Shown piece after piece: positions 8,761-17,218 of a DNA stretch of 64,000 nt (within the stretch, counting starts at the first letter, position 1; the number at the start of each line of letters is the position of its first letter). Position numbers and translations under genes: made by a program. The stretch lies in the NCBI RefSeq assembly GCF_900299535.1, contig NZ_OMKE01000008.1, forward strand, positions 1-64,000, read 5' to 3'. The notes under the pieces were generated by a model. That model had not been told where the DNA came from. It saw only the letters and a list, made by a program, of their open reading frames with translations, and did no database searches. The stretch comes from Aquimarina aquimarini. GTDB lineage: Bacteria; Bacteroidota; Bacteroidia; Flavobacteriales; Flavobacteriaceae.

Positions 8761-10434
8761 CTACCTTTCATGCTTATACATTTTCCAATCATATTTTAAT
8801 AGAATATTTAAAGAATCTAGAGATTTTATTTTGCTTTCTGTCATTAAGTGGGTGTTTTTTTTATAATATGATCGCTGTAGATTAAGCCATGCTTTTTGTT
8901 TTTCGGTTAATTCTTTTTTAGCAATTAATTGTTGTCTGACTTTTACAATAGACTCTTTAAAACTAATTTTTTCTTTAACATTTATAATTTTCACCTTCCA
9001 ATCTCTTTTTAATAATGGGTTGAGAGTATCCAGTATAAAAATTTTATCAGCAGGATAATTATCTGGAGACTTGAGATAGCGTGCACGATGATAATCAAGC
9101 CATTTTTTTTGTCTTGATGGTAATTCTTTATTGCTTTCTAAGCACTCCTTTATAACTGCTATCCGTTCTTTAAAGGTTTTAGTGTCTTTTCTTAGGCGCG
9201 AAGGATCTTTCCAGTCGTAACCCAGTAAAGAGCTCAACGTGTTAAGTTGTTCTATTCTCTCAGGTGAAACGCTATCTTTATGGTATAGATTTCTGGAACG
9301 AGAAATAAGATTTTTTTCATTATAAGACAACTCAGTTTTGCTTTGCAATTTAACTTTAATTGCTTTTATCTGTTTATGAAACGGGATTGGTTTTTTACTT
9401 TTTTTGATCTTTTTTTTCCAATCTCTTTCCAATATTTCATTTAAACTATTAAGGGCTATTAATTGAGTTGGAGGGTATTTTTTTTTGTTACTTAAATACC
9501 TTTGACGCTGTTTTCTAAGGTAGTCTTTCTGTTTTACAGAAAGTAAATGATACGGTAATTTTTGTTCTTTAATTTCGTTTACCCAATCTTTAAAATGTTT
9601 ATTCGGCTTTGGTTTTGTTGTGGCATATTCTTGCCAAGGAATTGCAAGAAATGCATTGAGAGTATTTAATACAGTAATGTGTTCTTGTGGATATGTATAT
9701 GGGTCTTTGTGATATTTTCTTCTATAATGTGCTAACCATCTTTTTTCCTTCTGATCTAGTTTTCTTTTTTTCTGCAATTTTCTTTTGATTATTGCTACCT
9801 TTTTCTCAAACGATATTGTCTCATTACGTCTAAGGAGTTTCCAATCATAACCTAATAGAGGAATCAAAGCATCTAATTTATCCTTGATACTCTTTCTAAA
9901 TGTATCTGGGTTTTTTCGATAACTATAGCCTTGTCTTACAAGCCATTTTGTTACCGTTTTTTCTGGTTTTCTTTTACTTTTTAAGGAAGAAGAAAGCTTA
10001 AGCAGCATTGTATTTGAGTGTTGCTCACGGAATCGAAAAGGCTCTCTCCAATCCCGACCCAATACAGGGTTTAGGCTATCCAATAATTTAATAAGTTTAT
10101 CATCAAGTTTGTCAGGGGTTTTATGATAAATATTTTTCTTAGCATTCAACCAATCTATTAATCTTCCAGAAAGTGGCTTTCCCTCCTTCATGGCTTGATA
10201 AATATCTTCTACATTCTTTTTCTGAGCCTGTTCTTTAAGATTTAAGCCTTCTTTCCAATTATATCCCAGATAAGGATTGAGAGAGTCTAATAATTCTAGT
10301 TTTATTACACTAAAGCTTTCTGGTTTTTTTGCGTAGAACCTTTTTTGTTCATTCAACCATATTCTGTCTGATTTGGTTAAAGAAGTATTGTTGAGCATAG
10401 ACTCCTTAACCGATGCAATTCTTTTTTCTATCAT
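8761..10434 (-). CDS. Protein of eight helicase-associated (HA)-like helical repeats
   Basis: 557 residues built almost wholly from eight tandem repeats of about 60-75 residues. Each has a helix ending in W-L-x3-R/K-x2-Y (for example WLNEQKRFYAKKP, WLNAKKNIYHKTP, WLDYHRARYLKSP), then a second helix with L-x-S/T-L-N-x-L-L and a closing D-W-K/R (LGYNWKEG, LGRDWREP, LGYDWKLL, LKRDWKVK). This matches the spacing of helicase-associated HA domains (W...QR..Y......L......L..L....W). There is no helicase domain, signal peptide or membrane segment. HA domains are thought to bind nucleic acid, so a basic repeat scaffold for DNA or RNA is plausible. It is transcribed opposite to its neighbours. Confidence 0.6.
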   Translation of the reverse strand: MIEKRIASVKESMLNNTSLTKSDRIWLNEQKRFYAKKPESFSVIKLELLDSLNPYLGYNWKEGLNLKEQAQKKNVEDIYQAMKEGKPLSGRLIDWLNAKKNIYHKTPDKLDDKLIKLLDSLNPVLGRDWREPFRFREQHSNTMLLKLSSSLKSKRKPEKTVTKWLVRQGYSYRKNPDTFRKSIKDKLDALIPLLGYDWKLLRRNETISFEKKVAIIKRKLQKKRKLDQKEKRWLAHYRRKYHKDPYTYPQEHITVLNTLNAFLAIPWQEYATTKPKPNKHFKDWVNEIKEQKLPYHLLSVKQKDYLRKQRQRYLSNKKKYPPTQLIALNSLNEILERDWKKKIKKSKKPIPFHKQIKAIKVKLQSKTELSYNEKNLISRSRNLYHKDSVSPERIEQLNTLSSLLGYDWKDPSRLRKDTKTFKERIAVIKECLESNKELPSRQKKWLDYHRARYLKSPDNYPADKIFILDTLNPLLKRDWKVKIINVKEKISFKESIVKVRQQLIAKKELTEKQKAWLNLQRSYYKKNTHLMTESKIKSLDSLNILLKYDWKMYKHER

Positions 10435-10508
10435 ATTAATACAGTGAACTCACAAAGTCTCTCAAATACTTATCTATAAACGTTTAGAAGGTGTTTTTTT
10501 CTATTAAA

Positions 10509-10733
10509 TTATAGTCTATAAGCATCTCTCAGCTTTTTAGATGCCACAACTACCTCTGCATATTCTTTTATAATATACTTGGAGATAAAAAGTAACCCAT
10601 AAACAGCTCCTATTACTAGAAGATCTTTTATCATAGGATTTTTTACAAGCCGTTTTGCTTGATTAGAAATCTCTGTTAGTTCATTTGTTTTTTGGTATCC
10701 CCTAGAATAAGGCTTTTGTTTTTTCATAAACAC
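10509..10733 (-). CDS. Small single-pass membrane protein, 74 residues
   Basis: A basic N-terminus (MFMKKQKPYSRGYQKTNEL), then one hydrophobic segment at about residues 36-54 (IKDLLVIGAVYGLLFISKYI) and a short charged tail. No family is recognised. It lies 74 bases upstream of the HA-repeat gene on the same strand, so the two may be co-transcribed. The true start could be Met3. Confidence 0.45.
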   Translation of the reverse strand: MFMKKQKPYSRGYQKTNELTEISNQAKRLVKNPMIKDLLVIGAVYGLLFISKYIIKEYAEVVVASKKLRDAYRL

Positions 10734-10863
10734 TTATTTCTAATGGTTTATTTTAATTTTTCAGTTTCTGTCTCTAAATATTTGTTTTAGTTTTTAAAGT
10801 TTGATTTTGAATGAAATTTTATTCGATTAGAGAGAAACATCTATCGCAATATCAGAAAAATAG

Positions 10864-11229
10864 AGATTAAAAACAATAGCTTTTATTGCTTATGTAGAGG
10901 TCTGGATTTGCTACCCGCCTGGATACAAAAAAGACCAAGCTCCGTTTCTAGTAGATTATACCATTCTTTTGTATCAAGAACCTCAAGGCACTGATTATTG
11001 CTATTCTGTATGGGAAAAAAATGACAAACTGTTAACCTATGGGTATGCTATCACTTTTTATAAGCAGAAACAATTATCCAAACTCTCTAAGCATGATTTT
11101 ATGACAGAATGCGGTCATTTGATGAAATCAGAGGAAATAGACTACAAAGGAAAAACAAAATTCAATATTCAAATCAAACTACACGAAGTTGATTTTGAAA
11201 ATAGTTCCTGGACAATACATTGTTATTAG
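10864..11229 (+). pseudogene. Remnant ORF without a start codon, C-terminal part of an unknown protein
   Basis: The frame is open from just after a TAG at 10861 to a stop at 11229 (about 121 codons) but has no ATG or GTG; the first usable codon is a TTG at 10969. The translation looks like real protein (VEVWICYPPGYKKDQAPF, then SVWEKNDKLLTYGYAITFY). It probably represents the 3' end of a gene whose 5' part was lost. It lies next to the decayed copy at 11303-11425, in a zone between two well-formed loci. No family is recognised. Confidence 0.35.
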
Positions 11230-11302
11230 ATACGATGATAAAACCTGAATTGAATTTTAAATAATGTTGTGATCTACTCTACTTGTTATTATTTCAATTG
11301 TA

Positions 11303-11425
11303 TTGGCTTATAATGAAGAAAAAGATAAATTAATAGAACTTTTATTAAGTCCAAAAATAACTAAGAGCTTATTCGTGATACCTTGCTTATGGTTTTTTTA
11401 TAATTATTTGTAATATATTTTTCTT
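11303..11425 (+). pseudogene. Decayed partial copy of the DUF3592-like membrane gene at 7807-8538
   Basis: This stretch aligns with about 8168-8291 at the DNA level, beginning with a shared run TGGCTTATAATGAAGAAAAA (the parent has TAGCTT...) and continuing with scattered substitutions and at least one small deletion (near 11400). It corresponds to residues about 120-160 of the parent protein. There is no start, and both ends stop abruptly. It shows a past duplication around the HA-repeat region. Confidence 0.65.
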
Positions 11426-11467
11426 ATTTTTTTGATAAAGCGGTCTATTGGATAAGATATTTTATAT

Positions 11468-12988
11468 TTGAATCAGGTATGGATTGTAGTACTATATATA
11501 AACTTAAAAAAACGAGCATTGAAAATCTCATTACCCTATCTTGAACTATTAAAAAAAGAAGGAGATAAAGCAGTAGCAATTTGTAAAGAATTGAATGGCA
11601 ATAATGAATTCAAAAAAACGGTTACTTCAACTATTCATGACAATGCCCAACAAGGTGTAGCATACAAGGCAGAACATGTTTTGCTACACGATATCGTAAA
11701 AATAGTTGATGATTTTATAAAGCTACACACAACTTCAAATACAATAGAAACAAAAATTAAGTTCATACTGGTTTATTTCTACGAAAAATTACAAGGCAAA
11801 GATTTGAGTGCTGCATATGATCTGCCAAAAATCAACCAATTGGTAGTATCCTCACAGTTTGATAAAAATGTAAGCACTATTAGAGAGACTTCTTTTTTTG
11901 AACCAGCAGAAATATTAAAAACTGAATTCGTTTTACCATCGATATTGTCAAAGATTGGTAGTGATCAGCTTTTACCCATAGGAGCATTTTTACATAGAAT
12001 AGCATCTTTGATAGTCAATGCCGATGGAAAAATTAATGAGAAAGAAAAAGGGTTTTTAAAGCAAACCACCCACCGTATAAACCACCCTAAAATTTTTGTG
12101 CAAAAAGCCAGTGTCAATGAAGTTCCAGAGAATGATACACTAGAGATTGTATTAGGAGAACTCAATGAGCTTATAGGGCTGGATGCAATAAAAAAAAATG
12201 TAGAAGACCTTACTAACTTTTTAAAGATTCAGAAAATAAGAGAAGAAAAAGGTTTAAAAGCATCAAATAATACACTACATGCTGTTTTTATGGGGCCTCC
12301 AGGAACAGGTAAAACAACCGTTGCCCGTATGTTGGGTAGAATGTATAAACATCTAGGATATCTAGAAAAAGGACATTTGGTAGAAACCGATAGAGCCGGA
12401 ATGGTTGCAGGATATGTAGGGCAAACAGCGATCAAAGCAGACGAGATTATAAAATCTGCACTAGGAGGAGTCTTATTTATAGATGAAGCATACTCACTTA
12501 CCTCAGGAGGACTTAATGATTTTGGTACAGAAGCCATAGAAGTCCTGCTAAAACGTATGGAAGACCACAGAGATAATATAGTTGTAGTAGTAGCGGGATA
12601 CCCTGATGAAATGCAAGGATTTATACAAACCAATCCAGGGCTACAATCCCGATTCAATAGATATTTTGAATTTGATCATTTTACAGCACATGCATTACTG
12701 GATATTTTTAAACTATTTGCCAAAAAAGCAGATTTTAAACTTACTCCTGATGCAGAAGAAAAATTGATGGAAATCCTTGATAGAGTATACGAAAAAAGAC
12801 ATAGAGGTTTCGGAAATGCAAGAACCATAAGAAATTTATTTGAAAAAATTATAGAACGTCAAGCCAATAGAATCGTATCGATTACACCAATTACAGAAGA
12901 GATATTAATGACCTTGACAGAGGATGATATACCCGAAATATTAAAAACAGTAAAAGAAATTATTCTTTTTGATGAAGACGAAGAGTAG
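11468..12988 (+). CDS. AAA+ ATPase of the CbxX/CfqX (SpoVK-like) class with an N-terminal TerB-like region
   Basis: 506 residues from a TTG. No ATG exists early in the frame and a TATATTTG promoter-like box overlaps this TTG, so the real start may lie downstream, for instance the TTG at 11519. About 165-210 is a TerB-like helical patch (LHRIASLIVNADGKINEKEK). A CbxX-type AAA+ domain spans about 235-480, with Walker A GPPGTGKTTVARMLG near 275, the pore-loop-like region GMVAGYVGQTAIK, Walker B GGVLFIDEAYSL, sensor and arginine-finger region NPGLQSRFNRYFEF and a C-terminal lid. Such ATPases remodel protein complexes. It is followed, after a 469-base gap, by the envelope-type genes at 13458-18821, suggesting it acts on them. 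Confidence 0.85.
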   Translation: MNQVWIVVLYINLKKRALKISLPYLELLKKEGDKAVAICKELNGNNEFKKTVTSTIHDNAQQGVAYKAEHVLLHDIVKIVDDFIKLHTTSNTIETKIKFILVYFYEKLQGKDLSAAYDLPKINQLVVSSQFDKNVSTIRETSFFEPAEILKTEFVLPSILSKIGSDQLLPIGAFLHRIASLIVNADGKINEKEKGFLKQTTHRINHPKIFVQKASVNEVPENDTLEIVLGELNELIGLDAIKKNVEDLTNFLKIQKIREEKGLKASNNTLHAVFMGPPGTGKTTVARMLGRMYKHLGYLEKGHLVETDRAGMVAGYVGQTAIKADEIIKSALGGVLFIDEAYSLTSGGLNDFGTEAIEVLLKRMEDHRDNIVVVVAGYPDEMQGFIQTNPGLQSRFNRYFEFDHFTAHALLDIFKLFAKKADFKLTPDAEEKLMEILDRVYEKRHRGFGNARTIRNLFEKIIERQANRIVSITPITEEILMTLTEDDIPEILKTVKEIILFDEDEE

Positions 12989-13457
12989 TAAGAAAAATCG
13001 GATTAACTAACAGCAATGGGTTAGTTATCAGTATGTTTTTGTGTTTATAGTTTAAAAAAATGTATTTTTAGATCATTGTGGATACTAATAAAAATTAATG
13101 CTATGTATATAAGCATGTAACAAACGATCACATACATATACGAATATACTAGTAAGGATCATTTATAGAGTAAAAAAACAAGAGTAGCGATATGATTTGT
13201 TAAAACTTAGGATTCAGTACTTGCATAGGATTAAAAAAAGAATAATATTTATAAGAATTTATATAAATTTGTTTCTTGGATTAATAGAAGTGATTTAAAC
13301 TTTTTTGATCAATTGAAATGTTTTTTACACTTTATAGCAGGATTACGAAGTAATAAAAACACAAAAATTGAGTGAAAAGGGGCATTTTTATAGCGAATTG
13401 AAAAAAGTTTAAATCACTTTATAGTAGTAATAAATGAGTTTATCAAAAATAGAATAA
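12989..13457. other. 469-base AT-rich intergenic region with a 19-bp inverted repeat
   Basis: No convincing ORF. Near its 3' side is a perfect inverted repeat described separately. CACTTTATAG occurs twice in direct orientation (13328-13337 and 13415-13424), the second overlapping the right arm. This is the leader of the coiled-coil gene at 13458 and probably holds its promoter and operators. Confidence 0.5.
13288..13419. repeat. Perfect 19-bp inverted repeat with a 94-base spacer
   Basis: The left arm, 13288-13306, reads AAGTGATTTAAACTTTTTT. The right arm, 13401-13419, is its exact reverse complement. It sits 39 bases before the start codon at 13458. Both arms contain the small palindrome GTTTAAAC in part, so a regulator could bind each arm and loop the spacer, or the arms could pair in RNA. 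Function is unknown. Confidence 0.75.
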
Positions 13458-14147
13458 ATGTCTAAAGAAAAATTTAACTGGAAAGGTCTTTTTATCAATG
13501 ATGAAGAAAATTCTGAAGAGAAAAAAACTAAAGAGGCAAAAGAACCAGCTCGTTCTCAAACTCAATCTTTTCCTGAAACTACAAAACCAGCTTCAAAATT
13601 TCCCGTACAACCGCCAAAAACTACCTTGGTAAACGATACAGTATTAAATACTGTCATAGAAATGTATGAGTCAGGTTTTGAATCTTTGAATAAACCAGGA
13701 TATGATTTCTATGAGTTTTTCAAAGCAATCAAAGCAGTAGGCTCTAATGACCCCTCTGTATATAAGATGGCATTAACGATGGCTCAAGGAGTTGATTCTA
13801 ATGTAACAAAAAGTGGTTTGCTCTCTCAGGCAGATTTTTATATCAATGAGATAGAAAAAGTGCATAAACAATATTCTAGTCAGGGAAGCACAAAGAAAAC
13901 CAAGATTTTAGAAGCTCAGAAAACAAAAAAAGACAGTTTAAATGCTGAGGTTTCTCAATTAGAAAAGAAACTAATAGATATCCAAAACCAGATCAGTGTT
14001 AAAAAAGATCTACTTAATTCGGTTGATGCCAATTTGATGTCAGAAGTATCAGAGATAGATCAAAAAATAGTTGCCAATGATAAGGCACGATCAAAAATTT
14101 TGGAAACAATAGTTGCCGTAGTTGATGGCATAAAAAATAATTTATAA
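13458..14147 (+). CDS. Soluble coiled-coil protein of the TerB-AAA/ABC envelope module
   Basis: 229 residues with no signal or membrane segment. The first 60 residues are charged and Pro/Ser/Thr-rich, likely disordered. About 65-135 is a globular helical part (LNTVIEMYESGFESLNKPGY, FKAIKAVGSNDPSVYKMALT). About 145-205 is a heptad-like coiled coil (SQLEKKLIDIQNQISVKKDL). No family is recognised. It is 11 bases upstream of the membrane-anchored coiled-coil gene, so the two probably interact. A cytoplasmic adaptor between the ATPase and the membrane parts is inference. Confidence 0.7.
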   Translation: MSKEKFNWKGLFINDEENSEEKKTKEAKEPARSQTQSFPETTKPASKFPVQPPKTTLVNDTVLNTVIEMYESGFESLNKPGYDFYEFFKAIKAVGSNDPSVYKMALTMAQGVDSNVTKSGLLSQADFYINEIEKVHKQYSSQGSTKKTKILEAQKTKKDSLNAEVSQLEKKLIDIQNQISVKKDLLNSVDANLMSEVSEIDQKIVANDKARSKILETIVAVVDGIKNNL

Positions 14148-14158
14148 CCAATACATTA

Positions 14159-15277
14159 ATGGATCAAGAATCAAAAAGTCATGTACTGGATTTACCAATC
14201 CTAAAACATTTTGATGACGAAAAAGGAGAAATATCTTTAAACCCCAATAAATGGAGAAATGGTGAAAAAGGGCTTAATGCATTTTTAAAGATTGCATTAT
14301 TTGCAGGATTGGGATATGCCGCATGGATTTATGTGCTTCCACCATTGTTTACGGCTTTAGGACAGGTAATTGCACTCGCAGGAGTAGCCATTTTTGTCAT
14401 ATTCTTTATCATGATGCTACCGCTAATTTTTAAATTTTTGCGTAGAGTCACCAGAGGAATTCATAAATCATTGATCAGACATGATCCTTTTGGAGAATTA
14501 CAAGAACAAAAGGAGAAAATGCTTAGAAACAGAAAGGTTTTCAAAGACTCTAAAGCAAAAATAAAAGCTTTGAAAAGTAATATGGAAGTCGAAGCGCATA
14601 AAGCAGAAAAAGAAGCAGAACAGTTTCAAGATAGAATCGTGTCTTTGCAAAAGCAAGCCGAGAAAATCCGAAACGGAATGGAAAAAATAGTTGCACAAAA
14701 AGGAGATGCAGGAAAAGATACCGATGACTATGTAGAATTACATAGTGCATTGGCAAAAAAATTATCAGAATCACAACGAGTATCCCACCAATTACAACAA
14801 AGCAAAGGGTTTATTCAAAAATACGGTAGTAGAGCCAGTGTAATGGGTAAGTTAGACAGAAAACTTACACTAGCAGGTACAGCTATTGATATTAAAATTT
14901 CTGATTTTGAAGTAACCATCAAAATGCTGGAAAAAGAATATGAATTTGCAAAATCCGCAAAAGCAGCTACCGATGGTGCAAAATCTGCAATGTTGTTTAC
15001 CAAAGATTGGGAGCTGGAATATGCACTAGATGTAGTAACAGAAACGATTGCTCTAGATATAGCAAAAACACAAGAAAACTTATCAGATATCGATATGCTT
15101 ACTTCTAAGTATGATATTGATAGCGATGAGCTCTACTCACAATTAGATACATTGGCAGATAAAATAAAAACAGGAAAAGACTATATTCCTGATGCAAAAA
15201 AATATAACAATCCAAATTACAAACTTTCTGCAGAAGATAAGCAGGCAAGTGGTGGTTTTGGAAATATGTTTGATTAA
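14159..15277 (+). CDS. Membrane protein with a long cytoplasmic coiled coil (PspA-like layout)
   Basis: 372 residues. Two adjoining hydrophobic segments at about 43-65 and 68-92 (IALFAGLGYAAWIYVLPPLF, GVAIFVIFFIMMLPLIFKFL) precede a long helical domain, about 110-300, rich in Lys, Glu and Ala with repeated charged heptads (KAEKEAEQFQDRIVSLQKQA). The helical part resembles PspA/IM30 proteins in composition, but membrane anchoring is unlike classical PspA. The C-terminus is Gly/Phe-rich (ASGGFGNMFD). It is the second of three tightly spaced envelope genes. The role is unknown; a membrane scaffold is inferred. Confidence 0.7.
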   Translation: MDQESKSHVLDLPILKHFDDEKGEISLNPNKWRNGEKGLNAFLKIALFAGLGYAAWIYVLPPLFTALGQVIALAGVAIFVIFFIMMLPLIFKFLRRVTRGIHKSLIRHDPFGELQEQKEKMLRNRKVFKDSKAKIKALKSNMEVEAHKAEKEAEQFQDRIVSLQKQAEKIRNGMEKIVAQKGDAGKDTDDYVELHSALAKKLSESQRVSHQLQQSKGFIQKYGSRASVMGKLDRKLTLAGTAIDIKISDFEVTIKMLEKEYEFAKSAKAATDGAKSAMLFTKDWELEYALDVVTETIALDIAKTQENLSDIDMLTSKYDIDSDELYSQLDTLADKIKTGKDYIPDAKKYNNPNYKLSAEDKQASGGFGNMFD

Positions 15278-15312
15278 CTAACTGAAATACAAATTATAAT
15301 AAAAATTAGAAA

Positions 15313-17127
15313 ATGGGTAAAATCTTAAGAACAAAGAAACTCACTACCTTATCCGAGTTGATCATAGTAATTATTATACTAGGAGCAATTTTGGGTGCCG
15401 TGTATTATTTTGCTCCAGGATTGAGAGTTGGAAAAGCGAAGCAATTAGAAGAGCTAAATATAAATAAAGATGAAGTAGATAATGTAACTACTTCAGAAAA
15501 ATTAGAATTACCTTCTAATAGCCTTTCTAGTAGTGTAAAAAATAAGCCATTAGTAAAAATAGCCGCCTATGCATGGAATGCTCAGTCAGGTATTATTGTA
15601 TCCAATGGAGGACCAAAAACAACAAAAGGGTCTCTTATGGAAAAAAATGGGGTAAACCTTGAAATAATACGTCAAGACTGGCTTTCTGAATTGAGAAACA
15701 TGCAAATGAAATTTATCGAAGAATTCGATAGAGGAGAAGAGTTTCCTGATGCCGATAAAAGTGCATTTGCTATTATGATGATGGGGGATGGAGCACCATT
15801 CTATATCAGTACCATGCAACAAGCTTTAGATGATAAGTTTGGAAAAGATAAATATCATGTACAAGTAGTTGGAGCAGTAGGATTAAGTTATGGAGAAGAT
15901 AAACTAATAGGACCACCAAGTTGGAAAGTAGACCCAAAAAGCATGAAAGGAGCTTTGATATCTGCAGTATTAGGAGATGGTGACTGGGTAACTGCCCTAA
16001 ACTATGCTTTTGCCAATGGATTAAAAGTAAACCCAGATGTTACTACTTACGACCCAGAAGCAGTAAACTTTTATCCATCACAAGATGATGATTATATAAA
16101 ATCTGCAGAAGAATTGATTAAATCACAAAAAGCAGGTTGGACAGTTCCTCTAAAAGAAGTAAGAAACGGGAAGTTAACAGGAAAGACCATTAATAAAAAG
16201 GTAGATGGATGTGCTACATGGACTCCAGGAGATAAGATGGTGTTTGATGAATTAAGTGGATTTACAGATATTATATCTACCCGTGAGTTTAACAATCAGA
16301 TGGCAACAACCGTTATTGCAGTAAAAGAATGGGCAGTAAAACACCCTAATATTGTAAGTAATATTTTGAAATCTGCCTTGACAGCATCTAATCAGATGAA
16401 ACAATATGATGGGTGGAGAGTAAGAGCTTCTGAAGCTGTAGCAAAAACCTATGATCTAGAAACACCAAAGTATTGGTATGATATGTTCAAAGGACAAAAA
16501 GGAAATAAAAATGGGATCGATTATAATATGGGAGGTTCTAGAGTATTTAATTATGCTGATGTAATGCAGTATTATGGTATAACTGATGGAACCAACCGTT
16601 ATAAAGCAGTATATAACCAAGTCTCTTCTTATTTGAGCGAACTGAATCCTTTTGGATTTAATGAATCTGTAAAGAGAATAGTACCTTATGAAGAAGCAGT
16701 AAACCTTTATTTTATCAAAAATATAAATGATATCGATGCAGGTTCTGCATATAAAGCAGATTATACTAAAGAGGCAGATGAAGTATTAGCATCTGGTGAA
16801 TGGAATATTAATTTTGATACAGGAAGTGCTAATATCTCAGGATCATCAGCAAGTACATTAGAAACCATTTACAACCTTTTGATTCAGGCAGAAGATACCA
16901 AACTGAGATTAGAAGGACATACAGATAATACAGGTTCTACAGAATCTAATTATGATCTGTCACAAAGACGTGCACAATCGGTGGTAAATTTCTTAAGAAG
17001 TAAAGGAATTCCTCAGTCGCGTTTTCAGTCTGTTATAGGAAAAGGAGAAGATCAACCAGTAGCAAGCAATACTACAGGTGGTGGTAGAGCAAAAAACAGA
17101 CGTGTAGTTATTACACTATTAAAATAA
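15313..17127 (+). CDS. Membrane-anchored solute-binding-like protein fused to a C-terminal OmpA domain
   Basis: 604 residues. One N-terminal membrane segment (about 15-36, LSELIIVIIILGAILGAVYY) with no cleavage site, then an NMT1/SsuA-like periplasmic binding fold (about 75-450; for example NNQMATTVIAVKEWAVKHPN). The C-terminus (about 495-604) is a full OmpA/MotB peptidoglycan-binding domain: FDTGSANIS, LRLEGHTDNTGS, SNYDLSQRRAQSVVNFL, NRRVVI. The binding protein is thus tethered to the inner membrane at one end and able to hold the cell wall at the other. It precedes ABC permease and ATPase genes, implying a wall-coupled ABC system. The fusion is clear; the ligand is unknown. Confidence 0.85.
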   Translation: MGKILRTKKLTTLSELIIVIIILGAILGAVYYFAPGLRVGKAKQLEELNINKDEVDNVTTSEKLELPSNSLSSSVKNKPLVKIAAYAWNAQSGIIVSNGGPKTTKGSLMEKNGVNLEIIRQDWLSELRNMQMKFIEEFDRGEEFPDADKSAFAIMMMGDGAPFYISTMQQALDDKFGKDKYHVQVVGAVGLSYGEDKLIGPPSWKVDPKSMKGALISAVLGDGDWVTALNYAFANGLKVNPDVTTYDPEAVNFYPSQDDDYIKSAEELIKSQKAGWTVPLKEVRNGKLTGKTINKKVDGCATWTPGDKMVFDELSGFTDIISTREFNNQMATTVIAVKEWAVKHPNIVSNILKSALTASNQMKQYDGWRVRASEAVAKTYDLETPKYWYDMFKGQKGNKNGIDYNMGGSRVFNYADVMQYYGITDGTNRYKAVYNQVSSYLSELNPFGFNESVKRIVPYEEAVNLYFIKNINDIDAGSAYKADYTKEADEVLASGEWNINFDTGSANISGSSASTLETIYNLLIQAEDTKLRLEGHTDNTGSTESNYDLSQRRAQSVVNFLRSKGIPQSRFQSVIGKGEDQPVASNTTGGGRAKNRRVVITLLK

Positions 17128-17150
17128 TAATGATATCTAGTTAATAAAAG

Positions 17151-17206
17151 CCGTCTAATACAATGTTTAGCCTTGTTTTACATTGTATTAGACGGTTTCT
17201 TTTTTA
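17151..17206 (+). terminator. Strong intrinsic-terminator-like hairpin inside the ABC operon
   Basis: Arms 17151-17166 (CCGTCTAATACAATGT) and 17180-17195 pair perfectly over 16 bp with a 13-base loop, followed by TTTCTTTTTT. It lies 23 bases after the OmpA-fusion stop and only about 13 bases before the permease start. Partial termination would give more binding protein than transporter; otherwise the permease needs its own promoter. Confidence 0.85.
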
Positions 17207-17218
17207 ATAACAATTAGT

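Noticed and set aside
10969..11229. An 86-residue complete gene from TTG
   Set aside because: The frame is open and coding-like well upstream of the TTG without any ATG or GTG, so it is more likely the tail of a broken gene.
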